From the NCBI RefSeq assembly GCF_000185725.2, contig NZ_KI391953.1, positions 620,001 to 684,000 of the forward strand: a DNA stretch of 64,000 nt, given 5' to 3'. Position 1 is the stretch's first letter, and each line of letters begins with the position of its first letter. Both the position numbers and the translations under genes were made by a program. This document shows positions 18,204-27,605 of this stretch, in pieces. Source of the DNA: Segniliparus rugosus ATCC BAA-974. GTDB lineage: Bacteria > Actinomycetota > Actinomycetes > Mycobacteriales > Mycobacteriaceae. Under the pieces are notes generated by a model, which saw only the letters and a program-made list of their open reading frames with translations, was not told the origin of the DNA and did not search any database.

Positions 18204-18350
18204 CCCCTTCGGAAGGCCTTTGAGCGCAGGCTCGGGGGTTCGTGCGATCACGAGTCCAGTTTGCTCCTCTCGCGCTGGGCCGGCATCCTCGGGGCGTACA
18301 CTGGCCTGGCCCACGCGAGGGGCGAACATAAGGACTAAGGAGCAGAGCAC

Positions 18351-19661
18351 ATGAGCACCCCGGTTGCGCCTCAGCAGGGCGCGGACGCTTTCACCGCCTC
18401 ACTCTCCGAGCTGGACCCCGAGGTCGCAGCCGCTGTCGGCGGCGAATTGGCTCGTCAGCGCGACACGCTTGAGATGATCGCCTCGGAGAACTTCGTGCCC
18501 CGCGCGGTGCTGCAGGCGCAAGGCTCGGTGCTCACCAACAAATACGCCGAAGGGTATCCGGGGCGGCGCTACTACGGCGGCTGCGAGCACGTCGACGTGG
18601 TCGAGGATCTCGCAAGGGAGCGGGCGAAAGCGCTGTTCGGGGCTGAATTCGCGAACGTCCAGCCGCACTCCGGCGCGCAGGCCAACGCCGCTGTCCTTAT
18701 GACTTTGGCCACACCGGGGGACGCGATCCTCGGCCTGGACCTGGCCCACGGCGGGCATCTCACCCACGGCATGCGCCTGAACTTCTCCGGAAAGCTGTAC
18801 CAGGCGAACTTCTACGGCGTCGACCCGAAGACCCACCTGATCGACATGGACCAGGTGCGCGCCCGCGCCCTCGAGGTGCGGCCGAAAGTGATCGTCGCAG
18901 GCTGGTCCGCGTATCCGCGCCACCAGGACTTCGCCGCGTTCGCCGAAATCGCCAAAGAGGTCGGCGCGCACCTGTGGGTGGACATGGCGCACTTCGCCGG
19001 GCTTGTCGCGGCCGGCCTGCACCCCTCCCCCGTGCCGCACGCGGAAGTGGTCTCCACCACAGTGCACAAGACGCTCGGCGGCCCGCGCTCCGGCCTCATC
19101 CTCGCCAAGTCCGAGCACGCCAAATCTCTGAACTCCTCGGTCTTCCCCGGACAGCAGGGCGGCCCGCTCATGCACGTGGTCGCGGCCAAGGCCGTCGCGC
19201 TGAAGGTCGCGGGCACTCCGGAGTTCGCCGAGCGCCAGCAGCGCACCATCGACGGGGCCAGGGCCATCGCGGAGCGGCTCACCGCTCCGGACGCGAAGGC
19301 GGCGGGCGTCTCCGTGCTCACCGGCGGCACCGACGTGCACCTGGTGCTCGTTGACCTGCGCGACTCGCAGCTGTCCGGCCAGGACGCGGAGGACAAGCTG
19401 CACGAGATCGGCATCACCGTCAACCGCAACGCGGTGCCGTTCGACCCGCGCCCGCCGCTGAACCCCTCCGGCGTCCGGATCGGCACCCCGGCTCTGGCGA
19501 CCCGAGGTTTCGGCTCGGCGGAGTTCGCCGAAGTCGCCGACATCATCGCGGGCGCGCTCACCGGATCTGCCGATGTGGCGGCGTTGTCCGCCAGGGTCAA
19601 GCGCCTCGCGAACGACTTCCCGCTCTACCCGAACTTGGAGAACTGGAAGTTCGGCGATTAG
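18351..19661 (+). CDS. glyA: Serine hydroxymethyltransferase
   Basis: 436 residues. PLP enzyme interconverting serine and glycine with tetrahydrofolate, the main source of one-carbon units. The start is fixed by AAGGAG about 9 nt upstream of the ATG. Family landmarks: [10 protein letters not shown] near residue 40, [32 protein letters not shown], and the PLP lysine in [14 protein letters not shown]. Full length. Divergent from coaA and followed by a structured non-coding region and an acyl-ACP desaturase gene. Confidence 0.98.
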   Translation: MSTPVAPQQGADAFTASLSELDPEVAAAVGGELARQRDTLEMIASENFVPRAVLQAQGSVLTNKYAEGYPGRRYYGGCEHVDVVEDLARERAKALFGAEFANVQPHSGAQANAAVLMTLATPGDAILGLDLAHGGHLTHGMRLNFSGKLYQANFYGVDPKTHLIDMDQVRARALEVRPKVIVAGWSAYPRHQDFAAFAEIAKEVGAHLWVDMAHFAGLVAAGLHPSPVPHAEVVSTTVHKTLGGPRSGLILAKSEHAKSLNSSVFPGQQGGPLMHVVAAKAVALKVAGTPEFAERQQRTIDGARAIAERLTAPDAKAAGVSVLTGGTDVHLVLVDLRDSQLSGQDAEDKLHEIGITVNRNAVPFDPRPPLNPSGVRIGTPALATRGFGSAEFAEVADIIAGALTGSADVAALSARVKRLANDFPLYPNLENWKFGD

Positions 19662-19664
19662 GAG

Positions 19665-19736
19665 CTGGTAGACTCGCCGCAGCCTGTCAGCGGTTGAGAC
19701 AGGGCGACCAGAGCGAGTCGGGCCCCGCGAACGGGG
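19665..19736 (+). other. Stem-loop-rich region between glyA and the desaturase gene; candidate structured RNA
   Basis: Perfect pairings visible: GACTCGC (19671-19677) with GCGAGTC (19713-19719); nested inside it CCTGTC (19683-19688) with GACAGG (19698-19703); and a separate hairpin CCCCG (19723-19727), loop CGAA, CGGGG (19732-19736). A competing pairing also exists: CTGGT (19665-19669) with ACCAG (19707-19711), extended by CGCC (19675-19678) with GGCG (19703-19706). It excludes the GACTCGC stem, so two alternative folds are possible. It could be a glyA 3' structure, a leader of the downstream gene or a processed RNA. No known riboswitch recognised. Confidence 0.4.
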
Positions 19737-19861
19737 TTCGGGAGCTAAGCTGAATTTGCGAAAGACAGAAGCTACGGCCGAAGCTGACGCCGGCCGGAGC
19801 GACCAAAGACAATTGCACGACGGAGACCACGGCACTGAGTACGATCACAACGACAGACCTC

Positions 19862-20722
19862 TTGGAACGCAGATTGCTGCGGGAGCTTCGGGATGTTCTT
19901 CCCCAGGCGTACCGAGAGCATCTTGAGGCGACGCAGGAATGGTTCTTCCACGATTACATCCCGTGGGAGGCAGGGCAGACCTTCGCCTTCCTCGGCGGGA
20001 AAGACTGGGATCCGTCGCGGGTCAAGCTCGCCGAGCCATTGGTGGCCGCTCTGGATCTGCTGCTCCTCGACAAGGACAACCTGCCTTCCTACAACCGGAT
20101 CTTCACCTCCCACATGCACCTGCGGGAGGGCTGGCACCAGTGGATCGGACAGTGGACCGCCGAGGAAGGCGCCCATGCCATCGCGCTGCGCGATTACCTC
20201 GTGGTGACCGGGGCGACCGATCCGGTCCTTTTGGAGAAGCGTCGGCTCGCCCACGTTTGGAAGGGCGTCGAATACCCTGGAGGGACGCCGCTGCAGACGC
20301 TGGCTTTTGGGGCGCTGCACGAATGGGTCACGCGGGATCTTGTCTGCGCGGCTATCAAGGCTGCGGCCGAGGAGCCGGTGCTCCAGCAGCTCCTCGAGCG
20401 CATCGCGGAGGACGAGGAACGGCACGCCGCCTTCTTCGGGAAAGTCATCCGCCGCGGCCTTGAGGTCGCGCCGGACCAGCTCGTGATCGCGTTCGCCGCG
20501 CACCTGCGGGAAGCCGGCTCCGCGATCCTCGGCAGCGACATCGACGACTACGAGCGGCCATTGGCCGCGCTCGCCGAATCCGGCATCCACAGCGAGGCGA
20601 CCCAGCGCACCTCGGTCGCTTCGGCGTTCGCCGCGTGGGGGGTTCTCGACATCACCGAAGGCCTCAGCGACGACGGCCTTGAAGCGGCTTCTCTCTTGCG
20701 GGAGTACGCGGCAAAGAAATAA
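19862..20722 (+). CDS. Acyl-[acyl-carrier-protein] desaturase (DesA family)
   Basis: 286 residues as listed from TTG 19862. Soluble di-iron enzyme of the plant-type stearoyl-ACP desaturase family, introducing double bonds during fatty or mycolic acid synthesis. Iron ligand motifs are visible: a Glu in QEWFFHDYIPW, EEGAHAIALRDYLV, and DEERHAAFFGK. An in-frame CTG at 19835 has GGAG 9 nt upstream, and its N-terminus (STITTTDLLERRLLREL) matches the DesA1 pattern, so it may be the true start. Position after glyA and before phoH matches desA2 (Rv1094) of M. tuberculosis. Confidence 0.93.
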   Translation: MERRLLRELRDVLPQAYREHLEATQEWFFHDYIPWEAGQTFAFLGGKDWDPSRVKLAEPLVAALDLLLLDKDNLPSYNRIFTSHMHLREGWHQWIGQWTAEEGAHAIALRDYLVVTGATDPVLLEKRRLAHVWKGVEYPGGTPLQTLAFGALHEWVTRDLVCAAIKAAAEEPVLQQLLERIAEDEERHAAFFGKVIRRGLEVAPDQLVIAFAAHLREAGSAILGSDIDDYERPLAALAESGIHSEATQRTSVASAFAAWGVLDITEGLSDDGLEAASLLREYAAKK

Positions 20723-20749
20723 ACCCAGGCTCAACCAATAAGGAGCTAT

Positions 20750-22066
20750 ATGAGCCACAGCGAGCCCGGATCGCGAAAGACCTACGTCATCGACACGAGC
20801 GTGTTGCTCTCCGACCCGGGTGCGCTCACCCGTTTCGCCGAACACGCCGTGGTGCTGCCGATTGTGGTCATCAAAGAGCTTGAGGCGAAACGCCACGATC
20901 CGGTGCTCGGGCACAACGCCCGCACCGTTTTGCGCGCGCTCGAGGCGCTCCGCTGTCAGCCCGGAGCCGACTTGCGCCTCGGCGTCCCGGTCAACGACGA
21001 GGGCGGCACAGTCCGCATCGAGATCAACCACGTCGACACATCGGCGTTGCCGGACGCGATTCGCGCGGAGCGCTCCAACGACACTCGTATTTTGTCGGTG
21101 GCGGACGCGCTGCGCCGGGCGGGCGAGGACGTCGCGGTGGTCTCCAAGGACCTCCCGTTGCGCCTCCTGTCCCACGGCGGGCTCGGCATCCCAGCGCAGG
21201 AGTACCTGCACGAGCAAGTGCCGGACAGCGGGTTCACCGGGCTCGCGGAGCTTGCGATCAGCGACGACGAGCTCGACCAGCTGTACAAGAACGGCTCGCT
21301 CGCGACCACGCACGATTTGCACGTGAACTCCGGCGTGGTGCTCACCGCCTCGCGCGCCACCGCGCTCGGCAGGGTCGGTAGGGACAAAGAGATCCATCTG
21401 GTCCGAGGCGATCTGGAAGCCTTCGGGCTGCACGGGCGCTCGGCCGAGCAGCGGATCGCCCTCTCGCACCTGTTGGACAACGAGATCGGCATCGTCTCGC
21501 TCGGCGGCCCTGCGGGCACGGGCAAGTCCGTGCTGGCGCTCGCCGCCGCGCTCGAAGCCGTGCTGGAGCGGCGCACCGCGAAGCGGATCATCGTCTTCCG
21601 CCCGATCATCGCGGTCGGCGGCCAAGACCTCGGCTACCTCCCCGGCAACGAGGAGGAGAAGATGAACCCGTGGAGCGCTGCGGTGGTCGACGCGCTGCGG
21701 TCGATCACCTCGGAGGAGGTGATCGACGAGGTCCGCTCGCGCGGCCTCTTGGAGATCCTGCCGCTCACGCACATCCGGGGCCGCACCCTTGGGCCGCAGA
21801 CCATCGTCCTGTTGGACGAGGCGCAGAACCTGGAGCGCTCCACGATCCTCACCGCCATCACCCGGCTCGGCGAAGGCAGTCGGATCTTCCTGCTGCACGA
21901 CGTGGCGCAGCGCGACTCCCTGCGAGTCGGCCGCCGCGACGGGATCGCCGCAGTGGTCGAGCGGCTCAAGGGCGAAGAGCTGTTCGCGCATATGACGTTG
22001 ACCCGGTCGGAGCGCAGCCCCGTCGCCGCGCTCGCTACCCGTCTTCTGGACGATGGAGTCGGTTAG
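20750..22066 (+). CDS. phoH2: PhoH2: PIN ribonuclease domain fused to PhoH ATPase
   Basis: 438 residues. A strong ribosome binding site (AAGGAGCT) precedes the ATG. The N-terminal PIN domain (about 1-150) keeps acidic residues in DTSVLLSDP, VVIKELEAKR, SNDTRILSVADAL and VVSKDLPLR. The C-terminal PhoH domain has Walker A GGPAGTGKSVLAL (near residue 255) and Walker B VLLDEAQNL (near 350). The mycobacterial counterpart (Rv1095) has been described as an RNA helicase with sequence-specific RNase activity. The gene overlaps the deacetylase start by 14 bp. Confidence 0.95.
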   Translation: MSHSEPGSRKTYVIDTSVLLSDPGALTRFAEHAVVLPIVVIKELEAKRHDPVLGHNARTVLRALEALRCQPGADLRLGVPVNDEGGTVRIEINHVDTSALPDAIRAERSNDTRILSVADALRRAGEDVAVVSKDLPLRLLSHGGLGIPAQEYLHEQVPDSGFTGLAELAISDDELDQLYKNGSLATTHDLHVNSGVVLTASRATALGRVGRDKEIHLVRGDLEAFGLHGRSAEQRIALSHLLDNEIGIVSLGGPAGTGKSVLALAAALEAVLERRTAKRIIVFRPIIAVGGQDLGYLPGNEEEKMNPWSAAVVDALRSITSEEVIDEVRSRGLLEILPLTHIRGRTLGPQTIVLLDEAQNLERSTILTAITRLGEGSRIFLLHDVAQRDSLRVGRRDGIAAVVERLKGEELFAHMTLTRSERSPVAALATRLLDDGVG

Positions 22067-22859
22067 CGGCGTCTCGTTCGGCGGGCGCGCGAGGCGCGCT
22101 TTGCGGTGGGCGCTGCCTGTCGGGCTGATCGCGTTGGTCCTCACGCTGCCGGACGCGGGCCAGGCGGCGCGACACACCCCGAACGATGTCGATCCTGACA
22201 CGGCGGACTGCAACAAGACGCGTTGCGTCGCGCTCACTTTCGACGACGGCCCCGGCCCCTACACGAGCAAGCTCCTGTGGATCCTGCGGTCGTACCACGC
22301 GAAGGCCACGTTCTTCGAGATCGGCGAGCGCGTCGCGGCGCACCCCGAATGGTCGCGCAATGTCGTGAAAGCCGGGATGGAAGTCGGCATCCACACCTGG
22401 AACCACCCGTACATGACGTGGCAGTCGCTCCCCGCCGCGCGCGAGCAGCTGGTGAAAGCGGTGGACGCGCTGGAGAAGGCGACGGGAGTCCGGACGAACA
22501 TCTACCGCCCGCCCGCCGGACTGTCGACTCCGGACATCCTCAAGATCGAAGGCGAGCTGGGCCTGTCCGAGGTTCTGTGGAACGTGGTGGCCTACGACTG
22601 GGAGCACAGCGACCAGCCGGAGGTTACGCTCGAAGCCGTCCACAAGTACGCGCAGCCCGGCGCGGTGTTCCTGCTGCACGACGTGCATGAGGGCACGATC
22701 AAGGCGATGGCCGAAGCCGTGCCGTGGCTGAAGAAGCAGGGCTACGCGATCGTCACCGTCGACCGGTTGATCCGCGCGAAGACCGGAGCGGGCCCGAAAC
22801 CGGGTGCGCGCTACTGGGACCGGAGCGCGAACCAGCTGGACCCTGCGCAACCGCAGTAG
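22053..22859 (+). CDS. Secreted or membrane-anchored polysaccharide deacetylase (NodB fold, CE4)
   Basis: 268 residues. A basic N-terminus and a hydrophobic segment at about residues 19-33 act as a signal or anchor. The NodB domain motifs are in order: TFDDGPGPYT (catalytic base and metal Asp), HTWNHP (metal His pair), YRPPAG, a DWEHSD segment, and LLHDVHE. All catalytic residues are present. Such enzymes deacetylate peptidoglycan amino sugars; the syntenic Rv1096 is assigned that role. Translationally coupled to phoH2. Confidence 0.92.
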   Translation: MESVSGVSFGGRARRALRWALPVGLIALVLTLPDAGQAARHTPNDVDPDTADCNKTRCVALTFDDGPGPYTSKLLWILRSYHAKATFFEIGERVAAHPEWSRNVVKAGMEVGIHTWNHPYMTWQSLPAAREQLVKAVDALEKATGVRTNIYRPPAGLSTPDILKIEGELGLSEVLWNVVAYDWEHSDQPEVTLEAVHKYAQPGAVFLLHDVHEGTIKAMAEAVPWLKKQGYAIVTVDRLIRAKTGAGPKPGARYWDRSANQLDPAQPQ

Positions 22860-22893
22860 ACCGTCCCGGACGGGAAGCGGATAATATAGGCCG

Positions 22894-23712
22894 GTGTTCG
22901 TGCGCCTGGGGTTTGTCCGCGTCTTTTCGTTCTTCTTCCTCGCCTTCGCTGTTGTTTCGACGGTTGTTCCCGCGCCGTCCGCCTCGGCTTCGCCGGACGG
23001 CTTCTGCGCGGAGCTGGGCGGGTCGTGGAACGGCGCGGATGCGAAATGCGAGATGAGCTTCACGCGCCAGGGGACGGTGTCGGACGCGACCACGGGCCAG
23101 CACACGGTGAAAATCACCGCCCAGTACCCCGCAGACCTCATCGACCAGCCCACCGCCGGACCGGTGCTGCGGCAGTATCTGCGCGATTTCAGCACGGACT
23201 TCGGCAATTCCAAGAACTGGCTGCTGGCCGCTGCGGGCTCCGATATCACATACCGGGTCTACGAGCATTCTGCGGCTGTGCGCTCGGTGGTCTTCCGCAA
23301 CGCTTGGTACGTCCAGGGCGCGGCGCACCCGAACGACGAGCTGCACACTTTCACCTTCGACGTCGCGGCGGGCCGCCAGCTCGGGCTCGCGGACCTGCTC
23401 CGGCCCGGATTGGACCCGCTCGTCGCGTTGCCGCCGCTGGTCCGGCCGTCCTTGCAAACTGAGCTGGAGCGGATCAACCGGATCAACGGGGTAGAGTCCA
23501 GCGGGCTTCAAGCGGGGGATTTCGAGCCGAAGACAGCCGAGCATCCGTATCCGCACTCGGACGGCTACGCGGCCTTCGCGCTGACCAAGGACGAGTTGAT
23601 CCTTATGATGCCCGCGTACCGCAGCGGCCCGGTAGGCGCGGGCCTCGTTTCGCCGCACGTCCCGCTCACCGCGTTGCGCTCGGTGCTGCGGCCGGAGTAT
23701 CTGCCGAGCTGA
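22894..23712 (+). CDS. MPT64-like secreted protein (DUF3298/RsiV-like fold)
   Basis: 272 residues from GTG 22894. Signal peptide with a Phe-rich core, cleavage near SASA (about residue 33). The mature start FCAELGGSW with a second Cys (AKCEMSF) corresponds to the YCEELKG...QACQIQM start of M. tuberculosis MPT64. Further shared blocks: QYPADLI, HPNDELHTFTFDVAAGRQLG, DLLRPGLDPL and VSPHVPLTALRSVLRPEYLP. Function of the family is unclear; MPT64 is a secreted antigen. A paralogue lies beyond fumC. Confidence 0.82.
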   Translation: MFVRLGFVRVFSFFFLAFAVVSTVVPAPSASASPDGFCAELGGSWNGADAKCEMSFTRQGTVSDATTGQHTVKITAQYPADLIDQPTAGPVLRQYLRDFSTDFGNSKNWLLAAAGSDITYRVYEHSAAVRSVVFRNAWYVQGAAHPNDELHTFTFDVAAGRQLGLADLLRPGLDPLVALPPLVRPSLQTELERINRINGVESSGLQAGDFEPKTAEHPYPHSDGYAAFALTKDELILMMPAYRSGPVGAGLVSPHVPLTALRSVLRPEYLPS

Positions 23713-23719
23713 CGAAGGT

Positions 23720-25147
23720 TCAGCCCTTGGGCTGGACCTTCGCCATCGCGAGCACGTCGAGGCGCTTGTCCAGCTCCTCCTCGGTGATCTTCCCCGGCAC
23801 GAGGCCTCGGTCGATCACGGTCTGGCGGATGGTCTTGCCCTGTTTGAGCGCCTCTTTGGCGACAGCGGCGGCCTCCTCGTAACCGATCGCGCTGTTGAGC
23901 GGGGTGACGATGGAGGGCGAGGCCTCCGCGAGGTGGCGCAGCCGCTCGGTGTTCGCGATCAGGCCCGCGATGCACTTGTCCGCGAAGATGCGCGAGACGC
24001 TGCTCAGCAGGTGCAGGCTTTCGAGCAGGTTGTGCGCCATGACCGGGATCGACACGTTGAGCTCGAAGGAGCCCTGCGAGCCTGCCCACGCGATGGCCGC
24101 GTCGTTGCCGACGACCTGGGACGCGACCTGGAGCACCGCCTCGGGGATGACGGGGTTCACCTTGCCCGGCATGATCGAGCTGCCCGGCTGGAGGTCCGGG
24201 AGCTGGATCTCGCCGAGCCCGGTGAGCGGGCCGGAGCCGAGCCAGCGGATGTCGTTCGCGATCTTGGTCAGCGACACGGCCACGACGCGCAGCGCGCCGG
24301 AGGTCTCCACGAGCGCGTCGCGGGCGGCCTGCGCCTCGAAGTGGTTGACCGCCTCGGAGAGCGAGGTGAGGCCGGTGCGCTCGCGCAGCTCCTCGACCAC
24401 CTTGCCGCCGAAGCCGTCCGGGGCGTTCAGGCCCGTGCCGACGGCGGTGCCGCCGATGGCGAGCTCGCCGAGGCGGGGCAGCGTGGCGATGACGCGCTTG
24501 ATGCCGTTCTCGATCTGCCGCGCGTAGCCGGAGAACTCCTGGCCTAGGGTCACCGGGACCGCGTCCATGAGGTGGGTGCGGCCCGACTTGACCTCGTGGG
24601 CCCACGCGTCGGCCTTCTCGTTCAGCGCCTGGTACAGGTGCTCCAGCGCCGGGATCAGGTCGCGGACCGCGACCTCGGAGGCGGCGAGGTGCGTCGCGGT
24701 CGGGAACGTGTCGTTCGAGGACTGCGAGGCGTTCACATGGTCGTTAGGGTGCGCCGTCGTCCCGGTCTTGGCGACAAGGGAGGCGATGACCTCGTTGGCG
24801 TTCATGTTCGAGCTGGTGCCGGAACCGGTCTGGAACACGTCGATGGGGAACTGGTCGTCGTGCTTGCCCTCGGCGATCTCCTCGGCTGCGGCGATGATCG
24901 GGCGGGCGAGGTCCTCGGGCAGCACCCCCAGGTCCAGGTTCGCTTTGGCGCATGCCGCCTTGAGCAGGCCGAGGGCTCTGATCTGGGCGCGTTCGAGTGT
25001 GATGCCGGAAATCGGGAAGTTGTCCACGGCGCGCTGGGTCTGCGCCCGCCAGAGGGCGCTCTTCGGCACCAGGACCTCGCCCATGGTGTCGTGCTCGACG
25101 CGGAATTCAGAGGTGTCGCTGCTCGCTGAGTCGGCTGTGTTGGTCAC
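23720..25147 (-). CDS. fumC: Fumarate hydratase, class II
   Basis: 475 residues. Interconverts fumarate and malate in the TCA cycle; homotetramer without iron. Signature [11 protein letters not shown] near residue 320, plus [31 protein letters not shown] and the Ser/Thr block [15 protein letters not shown]. Full length. It is convergent with the first MPT64-like gene (7-bp gap) and divergent from the second. It sits in the same neighbourhood as fum (Rv1098c) after the Rv1096-type gene in M. tuberculosis. Confidence 0.97.
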   Translation of the reverse strand: MTNTADSASSDTSEFRVEHDTMGEVLVPKSALWRAQTQRAVDNFPISGITLERAQIRALGLLKAACAKANLDLGVLPEDLARPIIAAAEEIAEGKHDDQFPIDVFQTGSGTSSNMNANEVIASLVAKTGTTAHPNDHVNASQSSNDTFPTATHLAASEVAVRDLIPALEHLYQALNEKADAWAHEVKSGRTHLMDAVPVTLGQEFSGYARQIENGIKRVIATLPRLGELAIGGTAVGTGLNAPDGFGGKVVEELRERTGLTSLSEAVNHFEAQAARDALVETSGALRVVAVSLTKIANDIRWLGSGPLTGLGEIQLPDLQPGSSIMPGKVNPVIPEAVLQVASQVVGNDAAIAWAGSQGSFELNVSIPVMAHNLLESLHLLSSVSRIFADKCIAGLIANTERLRHLAEASPSIVTPLNSAIGYEEAAAVAKEALKQGKTIRQTVIDRGLVPGKITEEELDKRLDVLAMAKVQPKG

Positions 25148-25223
25148 GGTTTCACTTTGCCATATGCAGTGGAACGGCTAGCCAGCGCTACTGCCTTGGG
25201 CGCTTCGGACTACTCTATTCCCT

Positions 25224-25994
25224 GTGTGGGTAGCCCGATTCTCCTTGCGCGCGGGGTCTGCGTTCGCTGTGGCGGTCTTCGCGTTGCTGTGCTCGAGCGC
25301 CCAAGCGAGCCCGTCCGACGTCTGCGCCCAGCTCGGGGGGAGTTGGAGCGCGGGGGAGCGGTTCTGCGGGAAAGTCGTGGTCAACCCCAACCAGACGAAG
25401 ACCGTGCTCGAAGCCCGCTACCCGGCGGATCTCGTGGAAAACGGTGCCTCCAGCCCGGTGTTGCAGAAATTCCTCAAAGAGTTCATCGCCAGGTTCTCCA
25501 AAGTCACGGACGACCCGAGGGCGATGGACGGCGGCGCGAGCTTGCGGTACCGGCAGTTCGAGCGCCCGCCCGCGCTGAAATCGGTGCTGTTCTCGGACAT
25601 CTATTACGCCGGCAACGCGAAGTACCCGGTCGAGGAGCTCACGAGTTTCACCTTCGACACGAACAAAGGCAGGCAGCTCGTGCTCGCCGACCTCTTCCAA
25701 TCGGGGACGAAAGCGTTCCCCGCGCTCGCCGACCTCGTCCGTCCGATCGTGCAGAGCCAGCTCGACCCGGTCAACGTGGTCCGCGCCAGGGAGAACCAGG
25801 CGGCCCTCACCGCCGACGAATTCGACCCCGGCGGACCGCTGAACCCCAACAGCTATCCGGTGTTCGCGGTGGCAGCGGACGAGCTGCTGCTGTATCTGCC
25901 GCAGGTCCGCAGCGGCGAGCCGGGCTCGACGATGATCGAAGCGCACGTCCCGTTGGCTTCGCTCAAGGACCTCCTCAGGCCGGAGTACCGGTGA
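25224..25994 (+). CDS. MPT64-like secreted protein, paralogue
   Basis: 256 residues from GTG 25224. Signal peptide SAFAVAVFALLCSSAQA, then DVCAQLGGSWSAGERFCGK: the same Cys-spaced start as the gene at 22894. Shared blocks: ARYPADLVENGASSPVLQKF, FTFDTNKGRQLVLADLF, SYPVFAVAADELLLYLPQV, and the ending HVPLASLKDLLRPEYR. The two copies flank fumC, so a local duplication of an older gene is likely. It ends 42 bp before murE, so part of the cell-wall operon might be co-transcribed with it. Confidence 0.82.
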   Translation: MWVARFSLRAGSAFAVAVFALLCSSAQASPSDVCAQLGGSWSAGERFCGKVVVNPNQTKTVLEARYPADLVENGASSPVLQKFLKEFIARFSKVTDDPRAMDGGASLRYRQFERPPALKSVLFSDIYYAGNAKYPVEELTSFTFDTNKGRQLVLADLFQSGTKAFPALADLVRPIVQSQLDPVNVVRARENQAALTADEFDPGGPLNPNSYPVFAVAADELLLYLPQVRSGEPGSTMIEAHVPLASLKDLLRPEYR

Positions 25995-26036
25995 CGATGG
26001 GCGAAAATCGCACGGGCGGCTGATACCCTGCCAAGG

Positions 26037-27605
26037 GTGAGCCCGTCTGTCGAACCACGTCCCCGCAGCCCAAGGGGGGCGACGATCGGAGAGGTCGCGG
26101 CGCTCGCGGGGGCGGCCGTCGGCGCGGGCGCGCTCGAAGCGCGGGTTTCCGGCGTCACCCAGTCGGCGCAGACCGCTCAGCCGGGCGATCTCTTCGTGGC
26201 GTTGCCAGGGGCGAAGACGCACGGCGCGAAATACGCCCCTTTGGCGAAAGCGCGGGGCGCGGTCGCGGTGCTCACCGACGCGGCGGGGGCCGCGCTGCTC
26301 GAAGACGTGGGAGAGATCGCGGTGCTGACCGCCGCCACGCCTCGGTCCAGCCTCGGCGCGCTCTCCGCGCTGGTGTACGGCGACCCGTCCGCGCGCCTGA
26401 CGGTCGTCGGCGTCACCGGGACGGCTGGGAAGACCACGACGACGTACCTTTTGGAGTCGCTGTTCCAAGCGGCGGGCCGCATGACCGGCGTCATCGGCAC
26501 GGTCGAGACGCGGATCGGCTCCACGAGCCTCGCGAGCTCGTTCACCACGCCGGAGGCTCCGGCGACGCAGGCGCTGCTCGCGGTGATGGCGGAAGCGGGC
26601 GTCGGGGCGGTGCTTATGGAGGTCTCCAGCCACGCGTTGGATTTCGGGCGGGTCGACGGGACGCGTTTCGCCGCGGCGGGCTTCACGAACCTCTCCCAAG
26701 ACCATCTCGACCACCACGGCGACATGGAGTCGTATTTCCAGGCGAAGGCGAAATTATTCGAGCCGGGCTCGCCGGTCGCGGCGGGCCGGGCCGTCGTCTG
26801 CGTGGACGACGCGTGGGGGGAGCGGATGAGCCAGGTGGCGCGGGAGGGGGCCGGGCGCGGCGCGCAGGCTCCGGTCACTGTCGCGACGAGCGGCGCGCGA
26901 GCGGATTGGACTGTGCTCGACCGGCAAGAGGACGACCACGGGGCGCAAGAGGTCGTCGTGCGGGACCCTCGGGGGCAAAAGCTGCGCTTCCGGCTCAACC
27001 TCCTCGGCCGGCACAACGCGGCGAACGCGCTCCTGGCATTGGGGCTCGCCGAAGCGGCGGGGCTCGAGGTCGGCCCGGAGCTGTTGCGCGGCTGGGCGAG
27101 CATCTCGGTGCCGGGCAGGTTGGAGCGAGTGGACGCGGGCCAAGACTTCCTCGCCGTTGTGGACTACGCGCACAAGCCGGAGGCGTTGGTGAAAGTGCTC
27201 CACGCGCTGCGCGAGCACACCGAAGGGCGAATCGCCGTGGTCGTCGGCGCGGGCGGGGACCGGGACCAGGGCAAGCGTCCGATCATGGGCGAAGCCTGCG
27301 CGCTCGGGGCGGAACTGGTCGTCGTGACCGACGACAACCCTCGCACCGAGGACCCCGCCGTCATCCGGGCGCAGGTGCTCGCGGGCGCGCAGGAGTCCGG
27401 GCGGGCCGAAGTCTGGGAGGTCGGCGACCGTGCCGAGGCCATCGCGCGCGCGGTCGGCTGGGCCCGCGCAGGGGACACGGTGCTCGTCGCGGGCAAAGGG
27501 CATGAGACCTACCAGGAGATCAACGGGGTGAAGCAGCCATTCGACGACCGGGAAGTCCTGGTCCAGGCTATCGCAGCAGCCGGGAAAGGAAGGGAGCGCG
27601 CATGA
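26037..27605 (+). CDS. murE: UDP-MurNAc-L-Ala-D-Glu:meso-diaminopimelate ligase
   Basis: 522 residues from GTG 26037. Adds the third amino acid of the peptidoglycan stem. ATP-binding motif GVTGTAGKTTTTYL near residue 125; Mur-ligase middle domain MEVSSHALDFGRV; C-terminal DNPRTEDP, the motif that marks specificity for meso-diaminopimelate rather than lysine. Its stop overlaps murF by 4 nt. It is the first gene of the mur block here: mraZ, rsmH, ftsL and ftsI, which usually precede it, are absent. Confidence 0.97.
   Translation: MSPSVEPRPRSPRGATIGEVAALAGAAVGAGALEARVSGVTQSAQTAQPGDLFVALPGAKTHGAKYAPLAKARGAVAVLTDAAGAALLEDVGEIAVLTAATPRSSLGALSALVYGDPSARLTVVGVTGTAGKTTTTYLLESLFQAAGRMTGVIGTVETRIGSTSLASSFTTPEAPATQALLAVMAEAGVGAVLMEVSSHALDFGRVDGTRFAAAGFTNLSQDHLDHHGDMESYFQAKAKLFEPGSPVAAGRAVVCVDDAWGERMSQVAREGAGRGAQAPVTVATSGARADWTVLDRQEDDHGAQEVVVRDPRGQKLRFRLNLLGRHNAANALLALGLAEAAGLEVGPELLRGWASISVPGRLERVDAGQDFLAVVDYAHKPEALVKVLHALREHTEGRIAVVVGAGGDRDQGKRPIMGEACALGAELVVVTDDNPRTEDPAVIRAQVLAGAQESGRAEVWEVGDRAEAIARAVGWARAGDTVLVAGKGHETYQEINGVKQPFDDREVLVQAIAAAGKGRERA

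Noticed and set aside
18204-18350. Riboswitch upstream of glyA (glycine or ZTP type)
   Set aside because: The 147-bp divergent gap lacks the conserved cores of these classes; only ordinary promoter-size sequence is present.
19720-19760. tRNA-like T-arm (ggggttcgggag)
   Set aside because: No acceptor stem, anticodon loop or D-arm can be folded around it; treated as part of the stem-loop region.
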